Source of the DNA: a virus
Length of the DNA stretch: 41,192 nt
Direction: 5' to 3' (one strand)
IMG/VR virus record: IMGVR_UViG_3300050033_000136
Coordinates: 1-41,192 of that record
The position numbers were made by a program, and so were the translations under genes. Below are positions 6,296 through 13,779 of this stretch, in pieces (positions within the stretch are counted from its first letter, which is position 1; each line of letters opens with the position of its first letter). The notes beneath the pieces are model-generated. The model ran no database searches, was not told where the DNA came from, and worked only from the letters and a program-made list of their open reading frames with translations.

Positions 6296-7733
6296 GCTCT
6301 GGCCGGCCTTCACGCCGAACAACCCCCGGCCTGACTGCCCGCAACTGCTGTTCTGGGATTCGGACGCCAAGCACCGTTGCTTCAACGGCGGGTTCGGCGC
6401 GGGCAAGACATACGTCGGCGCCCAGCAGGCATGGGACACGGCTCGCAGGTTCCCCGGTAGCGTCGGGCTGGTGATCGCGCCGTCCTACCCGGCTCTGCGC
6501 GACTACACGCAGAAGACGTTCTTCGAGCAGGCGGGCTGCGGCGCCGACACGATCGAGCAGCATCCGCTCGTGGCACGGTGGAACAAGAACGAGCAGTACC
6601 TGAAGCTGGTCAACGGATCCGAGCTCTACTTCCGATCCGCCGAGTCCCTCATCATCGGCTTCACCGTCGACTGGTTCTGGATAGACGAGCCGGCCGACTG
6701 CCCGTCGCACACGTGGAAGTTCTGCCTGGGGCGCCTCAGAGGGCAGACGGGGCCGCGGCGCGGATGGGCGACGGGCACACCGAAGGGCCGCAACTGGGTC
6801 TGGCGCGAGTTTGCCGAGCACGACCGTCCCGGCTATGTGCTCTTCACGGGATCCTCGCTCGACAACGAGCGCACGCCCGAGGACTACAAGGACGGCCTCG
6901 TCGAGAGCTACACCGGGGCGTTCGCGAGAGCCAACATCTTCGGCGAGTTCGCCGAGTTCGAGGGGCAGGTCTACGCGTTCAATCGCAAGACTCACGTGCT
7001 CGACGAGGACTGGACGCCGGAGCCTCAGATCGCCTTCGACCGCACGGCAGACTTCGGAACGAACAACCCCACCGCGTGGCTGTGGATCCAGGAGATCGCC
7101 GGGACGGTCTACGTGTTCGACGAGCTCGAGGTGCGCCGGCAGCCGGTCGACGTGATCGCCGCAGAGGTCAAGAGCCGATGGACCGAACTTAGGCACGGCG
7201 GGGACTTCGGCGACATCGCCGGCACTCAGCGCGACAGCAACCTGGAAAGCTACGTGAGCAACTACGCACGTGCGGGCATCCCGATACACTCCCGGTCGGG
7301 TGGGGCGGTCAAGGCGGGCGTCGAGGTCGTCACTCGCTACCTGGTGCCGCCCGTTATGCACTTGGTGGGGCCGCAGCCCGCGAATCCCGACACTCCGATA
7401 CAGCGCCCGCGTCTGTTCATCCATCCGCGATGCACGCGGCTCATGGCCGCCTTCGAGACGTACCGCTGGCCCGAGGACAAGGACGGCAAGGCGATCGCCG
7501 ACGAGCCGGTCAAAGACGGCGAGAGCGACCACCTGATGGACGCGCTGCGCTATTGGTTCGTCAACCGGCACCCGGAGCAGTTCGTCCGGCCGTCGGCGCC
7601 AGCAGCAGCCGGATCATACAAGCCGCAGGAAAGGAACGCGCATGGCGAATCGAGCACAGAGAGCCCTGCGCAGCCTGGCCGCGGGCGCAGGTCGCCTGCT
7701 GCTGGGCGACGGGGATACTTCGGCGTGGGGTAG
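6159..7733 (+). CDS. terL: Terminase large subunit
   Basis: 524 residues. DNA-packaging motor ATPase and nuclease. Walker A GGFGAGKT is at residues 77-84 and Walker B is the hydrophobic strand ending WFWIDEP. The nuclease (RNase H-like) domain begins with DFGTNNP, its first catalytic Asp, and ends with ESDHLMDALRYW, which carries the last acidic metal ligand. Length is normal. ATG 6159 gives a long overlap with the small subunit; the conserved region starts only near ARITAQLKTWNELW, so a TTG at 6258 is an alternative. The 3' end overlaps the portal start by 92 bases, and the last ~35 residues (Pro/Arg/Gly-rich) are unlikely to be conserved. Confidence 0.95.
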   Translation: MAASQSPPKPPRKSCSRKRKPSSELLLPEERRRLARITAQLKTWNELWPAFTPNNPRPDCPQLLFWDSDAKHRCFNGGFGAGKTYVGAQQAWDTARRFPGSVGLVIAPSYPALRDYTQKTFFEQAGCGADTIEQHPLVARWNKNEQYLKLVNGSELYFRSAESLIIGFTVDWFWIDEPADCPSHTWKFCLGRLRGQTGPRRGWATGTPKGRNWVWREFAEHDRPGYVLFTGSSLDNERTPEDYKDGLVESYTGAFARANIFGEFAEFEGQVYAFNRKTHVLDEDWTPEPQIAFDRTADFGTNNPTAWLWIQEIAGTVYVFDELEVRRQPVDVIAAEVKSRWTELRHGGDFGDIAGTQRDSNLESYVSNYARAGIPIHSRSGGAVKAGVEVVTRYLVPPVMHLVGPQPANPDTPIQRPRLFIHPRCTRLMAAFETYRWPEDKDGKAIADEPVKDGESDHLMDALRYWFVNRHPEQFVRPSAPAAAGSYKPQERNAHGESSTESPAQPGRGRRSPAAGRRGYFGVG

Positions 7734-9264
7734 CTCAGGCAAGCCGTCCACCTCAGACCAAGCCCTCCAGCGCCGCGCCTCCTACGCCGGCGCCATCTTC
7801 CGCACAAGCGACGACTCGCTGCGCGTGCCGGCCTTCTCCGAGGACAAGATCGACCAGGAGACGTACGACGCGATGGAGGTCGATCCCATCGTGCGCATCT
7901 GCCAGCGGTTCAGGAAGGCATCCATCCAAGAGGCTCCCCGCAAGTGCGAAGGTCCTTCCCCGCGAACCGCCGCTCTCGTCGAAGCCATCATGGCGCCGCA
8001 CTGGGACGCGCTGTTCGACTCATGCGTCCGCACGGGGCTGTTCCGCGGCTACGCGCCTCACGAGGACGTGTGGGAGCGGGGCGACATCGAGATCACGTAC
8101 ACGCCCGACACCGAGCAGGTCGAGCCCGGCGCCGTCGACGCGCAGGGCATGCCGATCATCCCGGACAAGGCCGAACCGATCACCGAGACGGTCAACGTCT
8201 GGAAGATCGCGCGCCTCAAGCCCATCCAACCGGCGAACATCATCAGCGTCGAGATGGATCGCGTCGAGCACCTTGCGGGGTTCACGCCCGTCTCGCCGGG
8301 CACACCGGTACGCGTCGAGGACGCCGCGGTGTTCTGGTTCCAGCACCAGGGCCGTTGGGCAGGCGCCGGCTACTTCGGCGAGCCTGACGGTGCGGCCGTC
8401 TACGACCCGTGGTACCGCAAGCGCATCCTGGCAGACGCGCTGCAGACGTGGGCCAAGCGGTTCGGCAAGCCGATCCCGCACATTGGGTTCGCTCCCGGCG
8501 AGCAGCCGGACAGCGCGGTCGGCGAGGATGGGCGGGCTGTTCCCGGCTCCGGCACGAGCAACGCCACGATTGCCGGGCAGATGGTCAAGGACCTGCTCGA
8601 GCAGGACGACCCGGGCATCTGGTACCCCACGGGTTCGACGATGGACTCAGAGGGCAACGCCGGCGAGTGGAAGATCGACTTCCTCGAGATGCACGGCGAC
8701 GGCGCCAAGGTCTACATGGACGCGATCCACTACTACGACGTGCAGATCTCCTACGCGATGCTGACGCCCGAGAAGACCTACTCCGGCGAGGGCACGACCG
8801 GCACCTACGCCATGAGCCAGACGCACAAGGACGTCGCCGACACGATCACCGTGGGCGACCTGAAAGAGATCCTCGCGGCGGTCAACAAGCAGCTCGTGCC
8901 GACCATCGTCAAGCTCAACCTCGGCCCCGACGAGCCGTCTCCGAGCTACACGACGCCCGGACTGGACGACGCCCGCCAGCTCCGTCTGTGGCAGGTGCTC
9001 GAGACCGTGCTCGGCCGCGCGATCGCGACCGGCGCCGTCGAGATGGACTGGGACGAGATCGACGACCTCGGCTTGCCGGTGAAGAACGTCAGCAAGGAGT
9101 CGACGGTCGTGGAGAACCCGACCGACCCGACCAAGGGCACGTCCGCCATGGACATGTCCGAGGCCACGCTGCTGCTCGCCGAGATCCGCGAGGCCACGAC
9201 CGCGCTGAAGGCTGGCCGACAGGAGACGCGGCTGAAGGAGGCCATCGGTGGCCGTCCACGCTAA
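7642..9264 (+). CDS. Portal protein (Mu Gp29-like, DUF935)
   Basis: 540 residues; ATG behind GCAGGAAAGGAACG. Forms the dodecameric channel at the capsid vertex through which DNA enters. Resemblance to the Mu Gp29/DUF935 family is seen in EVDPIVRICQRFRKASIQ near the N-terminus, the central IARLKPIQPANI, the PWYRKRILADALQTWAKRFG helix and PGIWYPTGSTMDSEG. Context (terminase before, MuF protein after) fits. Residues 49-64 (AGAIFRTSDDSLRVPA) are encoded by a 49-bp segment, 7784-7832, that recurs exactly at 39849-39897 in the same reading frame, at the end of an unrelated small gene. Confidence 0.9.
   Translation: MANRAQRALRSLAAGAGRLLLGDGDTSAWGSSGKPSTSDQALQRRASYAGAIFRTSDDSLRVPAFSEDKIDQETYDAMEVDPIVRICQRFRKASIQEAPRKCEGPSPRTAALVEAIMAPHWDALFDSCVRTGLFRGYAPHEDVWERGDIEITYTPDTEQVEPGAVDAQGMPIIPDKAEPITETVNVWKIARLKPIQPANIISVEMDRVEHLAGFTPVSPGTPVRVEDAAVFWFQHQGRWAGAGYFGEPDGAAVYDPWYRKRILADALQTWAKRFGKPIPHIGFAPGEQPDSAVGEDGRAVPGSGTSNATIAGQMVKDLLEQDDPGIWYPTGSTMDSEGNAGEWKIDFLEMHGDGAKVYMDAIHYYDVQISYAMLTPEKTYSGEGTTGTYAMSQTHKDVADTITVGDLKEILAAVNKQLVPTIVKLNLGPDEPSPSYTTPGLDDARQLRLWQVLETVLGRAIATGAVEMDWDEIDDLGLPVKNVSKESTVVENPTDPTKGTSAMDMSEATLLLAEIREATTALKAGRQETRLKEAIGGRPR
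7784..7832 (+). repeat. 49-bp exact direct repeat, copy 1 (in portal gene)
   Basis: Identical base for base with 39849-39897. It is read in the same frame in both genes and gives the same 16 residues. The flanking bases differ on both sides. Confidence 0.95.
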
Positions 9265-9655
9265 CGACGTGCATGCGGAGATCAGGGCGTGCGAGTCGAC
9301 CATCGCCAGGTTCAACCGCTGGCTCGGCGGCAAGATCACCAACGGCGTGGCGACGATGTGGGCGGCATACCTGTTCGCCATCATCGCGCTCATCTCGCTG
9401 CCGGCCGCAATCGCATCCGGTCAGGTGCTCGTCATCGTCGCGTGGCTCGCCCAGACGTTCCTCCAGCTCGTGCTGCTGGCCATCATCCTGTTCGGCCAGA
9501 ATCTCGCCGCCGAGAAGGCCGACGCCCGTGCTGAGGCCACGTACCGCAACACGACCGACGCCGAGGATGCACTGACCGCGCTGGCGAAGCTGCAAGCCGA
9601 GCAGATGGACATGCTCGCGGGCATCGCGCGCATCGAGAAGGCGCTGAAGTCATGA
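9248..9655 (+). CDS. Two-helix membrane protein in head module
   Basis: 135 residues, GTG start overlapping the portal gene by 17 bases. Two adjacent membrane helices (about residues 37-58 and 61-82, containing YLFAIIALISLPAAI and VLVIVAWLAQTFLQLVL) are followed by an acidic coiled-coil tail. From memory, similar TNGVATMWAAYLFA-containing proteins occur in other phages of GC-rich hosts; the role is unknown. A membrane protein between portal and MuF is unusual and is not a recognised capsid component. It might act in exclusion or in DNA entry. Confidence 0.65.
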   Translation: MAVHANDVHAEIRACESTIARFNRWLGGKITNGVATMWAAYLFAIIALISLPAAIASGQVLVIVAWLAQTFLQLVLLAIILFGQNLAAEKADARAEATYRNTTDAEDALTALAKLQAEQMDMLAGIARIEKALKS

Positions 9656-10584
9656 CGGGCGACGCGCTCAGGCTCGCTGACAGCCTCACCGACGCCATCC
9701 CGTCCGCGCTGCGCTACCATCGGGCACTGACGCCGCTGGAGGCCCTGCACGGCGACGTGGCGCGCGTGGAGGCCGACTTCGACGCCGCGGAGGTGCTCGT
9801 CGCCTCCAAGGCCGGACCCGTCGTGGGCAAGATGCGCAAGCAGCTGGCCGAGGAAGCCCGCGTGCTGGTGAAGAAGCGCGACCTGGCGGCAGTGGCGTCC
9901 CTGAGCGCGTCCTACGTCGGCGAGCTTTCCACGGCGCTGTACGAGGCCGCGCTACGGGGACTCGCGATGGGGCGGAAGCAGATCGCGGACCGCCGAGGTG
10001 CCCTCAAGCTCGCCGAGGCCCTGAACCTGGCGGAGACCGACGCCCGTTTGCTGGCTGCACAGGCAGTCCTGCAGGGGCGAGCGGCCATCGCCGCCGCCAA
10101 GGTCGCCGAACAGACACAGGCGGCGGTCAGGACCGCGGCGCAGAACGCGATCGTCTCAGGCGCCGAGGACTTCGCCGATGAGCAGCTCACCGTCGCCGAC
10201 GCGGTGTCTGATTCCTCGCTCGTCTCGCTTGCGATCGCGATCGGTCGTGCCGCCATCGGCGCCGGACGCGACGTCGGCGTAGGGGAGATGAAGGACGAGG
10301 GCCTCGCTGTGCGCATCACGCGCTCGAGCGTGCTCGACGACAACACGTGCGACGTCTGCTCGGACGCCGACGGCGAGGTCTACAGCGAGAACCCGGACGA
10401 CGATCCGGACGGCGGCGTGGACGATCTGACGCTACCGGATCCCGACTGCGAGGGTGCGGCCTACGGCCACGAGTGCCGGTGCATCGGCGTGGTCGAGGCC
10501 GCGTCGTCGTATGATGACCTTGGCAGCGCCGGCGCGATCTCGCAGACCGGAGCCGACTGGGCAGCGGAAGGAGGGGGCGAATGA
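9652..10584 (+). CDS. MuF-like head morphogenesis / minor capsid protein
   Basis: 310 residues; ATGA-type overlap with the previous gene. The N-terminal two-thirds is helical and Ala-rich. The C-terminal third has the Cys/His signature of the Mu F/SPP1 gp7 family: VLDDNTCDVCSDADGEVY, then DCEGAAYGHECRC, forming a likely metal-stabilised fold. These proteins attach to the portal, enter the capsid interior and may be ejected with DNA. The order portal - this - protease/scaffold - capsid is the standard Mu-type order. After the motif a short acidic tail ends AAEGGGE. Confidence 0.85.
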   Translation: MTGDALRLADSLTDAIPSALRYHRALTPLEALHGDVARVEADFDAAEVLVASKAGPVVGKMRKQLAEEARVLVKKRDLAAVASLSASYVGELSTALYEAALRGLAMGRKQIADRRGALKLAEALNLAETDARLLAAQAVLQGRAAIAAAKVAEQTQAAVRTAAQNAIVSGAEDFADEQLTVADAVSDSSLVSLAIAIGRAAIGAGRDVGVGEMKDEGLAVRITRSSVLDDNTCDVCSDADGEVYSENPDDDPDGGVDDLTLPDPDCEGAAYGHECRCIGVVEAASSYDDLGSAGAISQTGADWAAEGGGE

Positions 10585-10585
10585 C

Positions 10586-10816
10586 ATGGCGCTGAATCCT
10601 CGTTGGATCCACATCCCCGACACGCACACACTCGCCTTCACGGAGGTCGCAAACTTCGACGGGCCCGACGGGGGCTACCTCGACCCCGACAAGAGGACGA
10701 GGTTCGTCTGGTCCGGGTACGACAGCGGTCTGCCGTCCCACGAGCAGCTCGACGACTTGGCGCGTCACCTGAACGCAACGGGATACATCCCTCCGTTCTT
10801 CGAGGATGAGTACTGA
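10586..10816 (+). CDS. Small hypothetical protein
   Basis: 76 residues. ATG 10586 is chosen because AAGGAGGGGG lies just upstream. The sequence is acidic and aromatic (WIHIPDTHTLAF; RTRFVWSGYDSGLPSHEQL), with no Cys and no membrane segment. It may be a small structural or regulatory protein of the head region. No family recognised. Confidence 0.65.
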   Translation: MALNPRWIHIPDTHTLAFTEVANFDGPDGGYLDPDKRTRFVWSGYDSGLPSHEQLDDLARHLNATGYIPPFFEDEY

Positions 10817-10932
10817 TGACAGCGTCGAGCACCAAGCCGTATCCCTGGCCGATCAAGGCCGCGTTCGGCGTGGCCACGGGCTTCCTCAAGGGCCTGACGT
10901 GGCTCATCAACCAGATACCGCGGTCGAAGTGA
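10816..10932 (+). CDS. Very small protein (38 residues), unknown
   Basis: A 38-codon frame whose ATG overlaps the previous stop (TGATG) and whose stop overlaps the next ATG in the same way. The sequence is mildly hydrophobic and basic (PWPIKAAFGVATGFLKG then TWLINQIPRSK), compatible with an amphipathic membrane-surface helix. Supported mainly by the tight overlap on both sides. Confidence 0.5.
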   Translation: MTASSTKPYPWPIKAAFGVATGFLKGLTWLINQIPRSK

Positions 10933-11099
10933 TGGCCAGCCTTCCGACGATCTCCGCCGTCCTCGCGCTTGTCGCAGCCGGAGCGATTCTTGTGGGAATA
11001 GCCGTTCACAGTCCGCGTCTCATGTACGCGGGTCTCGCCCTGCTGGCCCTCGCGAGTCTGGGCCTGCCGCTGGTAGCACTGATGTCGAGCGTCGCGTGA
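10932..11099 (+). CDS. Small two-helix membrane protein
   Basis: 55 residues, ATG at 10932 overlapping the stop before it. Two hydrophobic helices fill nearly the whole protein (ISAVLALVAAGAILVGIAV and LMYAGLALLALASLGLPLV). Unknown function. A cluster of three tiny membrane-related proteins lies here in the middle of the head module. Confidence 0.6.
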   Translation: MASLPTISAVLALVAAGAILVGIAVHSPRLMYAGLALLALASLGLPLVALMSSVA

Positions 11100-11317
11100 G
11101 GCGCACGCTCCTCGACGACCTGGAGGTCCTCGGCATCCCGTGCCCGAGGTGGAGGGAGTGCCTCGAGGACAGCCGTGAGATGCGCTTCGAGGCGTGGGCC
11201 GTGCGCTGGATGAAGCCGTGCCCCCGCGGCATGGACAAGGCCGTATGGGCGAAGACCGCACACGAGGTCTACGACAACGGACCGCTCACCGTCTTCAAGG
11301 CGCTGCACATCAACTGA
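11096..11317 (+). CDS. Small hypothetical protein
   Basis: 73 residues, GTG start overlapping the preceding stop (GTGA). Soluble, basic and Trp-rich (PRWRECLEDSREM; FEAWAVRWMKPC), with three Cys. It is the last forward gene before a reverse-strand pair. No family recognised. Confidence 0.6.
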   Translation: MRRTLLDDLEVLGIPCPRWRECLEDSREMRFEAWAVRWMKPCPRGMDKAVWAKTAHEVYDNGPLTVFKALHIN

Positions 11318-11330
11318 CCTTCGGACGACG

Positions 11331-11441
11331 CTAGAGCGGCCCGAACATCCAGTCCATGATGGCGTAGCCGAGTCGGCGACCCACGTAGTACGCAACGCCA
11401 CAAGCGATTGCGACGAGAAGGCATGTCAGCGCGTCGCTCAT
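11331..11441 (-). CDS. Reverse-strand mini membrane protein (36 residues)
   Basis: Read from ATG at 11441 to TAG at 11331: one hydrophobic helix (LTCLLVAIACGVAYYVG) flanked by a short start and an Arg-containing tail ending DWMFGPL. It overlaps the stop of the upstream reverse gene by 4 bases, so the two form a small operon opposite to all surrounding genes. Unknown function. Confidence 0.5.
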   Translation of the reverse strand: MSDALTCLLVAIACGVAYYVGRRLGYAIMDWMFGPL

Positions 11442-11773
11442 AGCCTCATCGCCTTCAGTTCCAAGTCGGGGAAGAGCTCCTGCGAGGTATAGGCGGGTTC
11501 CCCGTCGATGAATCCTCTGACCCGGAGCAGGTGTGCGCGACCAAACGGCAGCGCGTACTCTTCGGCCGTCGCCGTGCAGGGCGAGTCATGCGTCACGTAG
11601 ACGTCCTCGGCTACAAGGTCGATGTGCTCCGCAAGATGCGGGCACGCCTCGAATCGCCATTCCTGCACAGCGGAGAAGTTGGCGCACCCCTCGGCGGGCG
11701 GTCTCTTGGTCTGCTCGCGCAGCTTCCATAGGCCGAATGCTATCGGTCCGTCGATTGCGCTAGAATCGTCCAC
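11438..11773 (-). CDS. Reverse-strand accessory (moron-like) protein
   Basis: 111 residues from GTG at 11773, preceded on its own strand by GGGAGG at good distance; the frame is open further upstream only through the antisense of the protease gene. The start (IDGPIAFGLWKLRE) is followed by a Cys/His-containing middle (WRFEACPHLAEHIDL) and a folded C-terminal half (HLLRVRGFIDGEPAY). It and the 36-residue partner are the only reverse genes within the late operon, which is typical of independently expressed accessory genes added to phages. No family recognised. Confidence 0.6.
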   Translation of the reverse strand: MDDSSAIDGPIAFGLWKLREQTKRPPAEGCANFSAVQEWRFEACPHLAEHIDLVAEDVYVTHDSPCTATAEEYALPFGRAHLLRVRGFIDGEPAYTSQELFPDLELKAMRL

Positions 11774-11801
11774 GTCGAACCTCCCGTAAGGTTTGGCCGT
11801 G

Positions 11802-11836
11802 CCCCGAGCGGACTCAACTACGCTGCGGGGTTTTCC
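11802..11836 (+). terminator. Rho-independent-type hairpin before protease gene
   Basis: CCCCGAGCG (11802-11810) pairs with CGCTGCGGGG (11821-11830), with one bulged C and a 10-base loop; TTTT follows at 11831-11834. On the forward strand it could end transcripts just before the protease gene. On the reverse strand it lies upstream of the reverse pair. Confidence 0.55.
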
Positions 11837-11870
11837 TATGCCCCGATTGTACTCCGAAAGGAGGCGCCAC

Positions 11871-13322
11871 GTGGACCAGTTCACCTCACTGGCACTCGCG
11901 GTAGACCAGGCTGCCGACGTCATCTCGATGCCCGTCGTGCAGATGGGCGAGTTCGTCAGCTCGAAGCACAAGTTCGGGAGCCGGGTCAAGATCGGACGCG
12001 ACCGGCTCGACCGCATCGCGGCCAACGCCAACTCCAACGTGTCCGGCGTCGGCGTGATGCTCGACCTGAGCAACGACCACTCGCGCGGCGACTCGGCGGG
12101 CTGGATGGTGCCGGGTTCCGCCAAGGTCGCGCCGTTCATCAGCCCGAAGACGAAGCGCGAGGAGCTCGGGGTCTGGATGGACTTCAAGCTCAACGACACC
12201 GGCAAGAACGTGGTCGACAACCTGAAGCGCCGGTTCGTGTCGATCGACACGCAGCCCTACACCGACGAGCAGTCGCAGGTGACGACGGCCGACGTCCCGT
12301 TCGCCGTCGCGCTGACCAACAGGCCGATCATCAAGAGCCTGCCCGGGCTGGACGCCGCGCAGCGCATCGCGGCCGCCGAGGACGACGACGACAGAAGCTG
12401 GCTCGTTCTCGGCGAGGTGCTCGACGAGGTGACCCGTCAGGACGGCATGGACCCTCCGCCTGAGCTGCAGACTGCGGGCTGGAGCGTCTACAAGGCCACG
12501 AGCGCCTTCGAGTCGCTCGTTCGCAAAGCCATGGCAGACGGTCTGACGGGCGAGGAGCTCAAGGCCCGCATCGAGGAGCTCGCGGCGGACCTGCCGGCTG
12601 CCGCCATCGCGGCCATCTCTGAAGGCGTCGCGAACGCCAACGAAGCCACACCAGCGACGGAGGTTCAGCCCGCAGTCAAGCAGGTCGACCCGGTCGCTCT
12701 CGCAGAAGATCCCGAGGCCGCAGAGGCCACCCCAGACGACGAGGGCAAGACTCCGGCCGAGCAGGCTTTCGAGGCCCTCGACGATGCATGGCAGTCCCTG
12801 GAGGCATTGTGCAAGGGCGGCAAGGGTGCCCCTGCGATGCGCCAGCTGCACAAAGAGGCTCGCCAGAAGGCAGCCACAATCCTCACTCCGAAAGGAGGCA
12901 CCACCCAGATGGCCGAGACCGACACCGAACTCCAGCTTGCCGAGCTCAAGGCCACGAACGAGCGCATCAGCGCAGAGCTGAAGGCGTCTCGTTTGGACCG
13001 CATCAAGGACCGCGTCCAGCGGCTCCCGTACGACAAGGCCACGCAAGAGGGTCTGATGCTGCTCGCAGAGGCGAGCGACGGCGACACCCTGGCACTGGCC
13101 GAGGGCGACGAGGTCAAGAACGTGCCCATGATCGACTACGCGCTGGCGCTCTTCGAGAACGCGCAGCGCGTCCACATCGAGGTCACGTCCGTCGAAGGCC
13201 CCGGCGCGCTCGAGAGCGGCGAGGCCCTGAAGCTCGCCGAGTCCATCCCCGGCATCGACTCCGAGAAGGCCGCGAAGGTCGCAGCCCGCATCGAGGCCCG
13301 CCGGTCCGCCGACAAGGGTTAA
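11871..13322 (+). CDS. Mu-type prohead protease with fused scaffold
   Basis: 483 residues from GTG 11871, which has an ideal AAAGGAGG site; earlier in-frame ATGs lie before that site. Residues ~20-170 resemble the Mu gpI protease family: a beta-rich N-terminal part and the segment LDLSNDHSRGDSAGWMVPG around His70, then YTDEQSQVTTADVPFAVALT. The protease matures the capsid by removing scaffold. The middle is Ala/Glu-rich, and the C-terminal 137 residues form a helical, charged scaffold-like region with its own ribosome-binding site (see nested entry). This matches Mu, where protease and scaffold share one frame. Confidence 0.85.
   Translation: MDQFTSLALAVDQAADVISMPVVQMGEFVSSKHKFGSRVKIGRDRLDRIAANANSNVSGVGVMLDLSNDHSRGDSAGWMVPGSAKVAPFISPKTKREELGVWMDFKLNDTGKNVVDNLKRRFVSIDTQPYTDEQSQVTTADVPFAVALTNRPIIKSLPGLDAAQRIAAAEDDDDRSWLVLGEVLDEVTRQDGMDPPPELQTAGWSVYKATSAFESLVRKAMADGLTGEELKARIEELAADLPAAAIAAISEGVANANEATPATEVQPAVKQVDPVALAEDPEAAEATPDDEGKTPAEQAFEALDDAWQSLEALCKGGKGAPAMRQLHKEARQKAATILTPKGGTTQMAETDTELQLAELKATNERISAELKASRLDRIKDRVQRLPYDKATQEGLMLLAEASDGDTLALAEGDEVKNVPMIDYALALFENAQRVHIEVTSVEGPGALESGEALKLAESIPGIDSEKAAKVAARIEARRSADKG
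12909..13322 (+). CDS. Nested scaffold protein (in-frame internal start)
   Basis: 137 residues from ATG 12909, in the same frame as the protease gene. AAAGGAGG at 12891-12898, identical to the site of the parent gene, lies 10 bases upstream. The product (starting MAETDTELQLAELK) is a charged helical protein, as expected of a capsid scaffold, and matches the Mu gpI/gpZ arrangement in which free scaffold is made in excess from an internal start. Confidence 0.75.
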   Translation: MAETDTELQLAELKATNERISAELKASRLDRIKDRVQRLPYDKATQEGLMLLAEASDGDTLALAEGDEVKNVPMIDYALALFENAQRVHIEVTSVEGPGALESGEALKLAESIPGIDSEKAAKVAARIEARRSADKG

Positions 13323-13337
13323 GAGAGGAGGAACGAC

Positions 13338-13754
13338 ATGGCTCTTTCCGCAGATCGCGCCACCTCCATGCGTGGCATCGATCCCAAGGTCACCCCTGAC
13401 AAGGCGGCCGCCAACACCACGATCTATCTCGGTTCGCTCGTTGGCCGCGATGACGACACCGGCCTGTGCCTGCCCGCGACTGACGACGCCGACGCCGGGG
13501 ATCTCGCCGGTGTCGCGCTGTCCCACGTCACGGCCGATGGCCTCTCGGACACCCCGAAGGTCATCATCGCCCAGGGCGGCGACTTCCTGTTCGACACGTC
13601 GGACACGTTCAGCCAGGCCCTCATCGGCACGGCTCGCTACGTCTCCGACGACCACACCACCAAGGCCAGCGGCAACGTGCAGTGCGGCGTCGCCGTTGCC
13701 CCGTTCGTCGACACCAGCCACTGCTTCGTCCGCATCGACGGCTACGCCAAGTAG
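13338..13754 (+). CDS. Head decoration-like protein
   Basis: 138 residues, ATG behind AGAGGAGG. A beta-rich small protein with IYLGSLVGRDDDTGL near the start and VRIDGYAK at the end, reminiscent of head-decoration proteins (DUF2190/HDPD class) that trim the capsid surface. Location between protease/scaffold and major capsid gene is the normal place for these. Expected to be made in capsid-like amounts. Confidence 0.65.
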   Translation: MALSADRATSMRGIDPKVTPDKAAANTTIYLGSLVGRDDDTGLCLPATDDADAGDLAGVALSHVTADGLSDTPKVIIAQGGDFLFDTSDTFSQALIGTARYVSDDHTTKASGNVQCGVAVAPFVDTSHCFVRIDGYAK

Positions 13755-13779
13755 CCCGACTGAAGAGAGGAGATGACAC

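Noticed and set aside
6054-7571. Reverse-strand frame of 505 codons opposite the large terminase
   Set aside because: Mirror image of the terminase reading frame, without start signal or protein-like composition.
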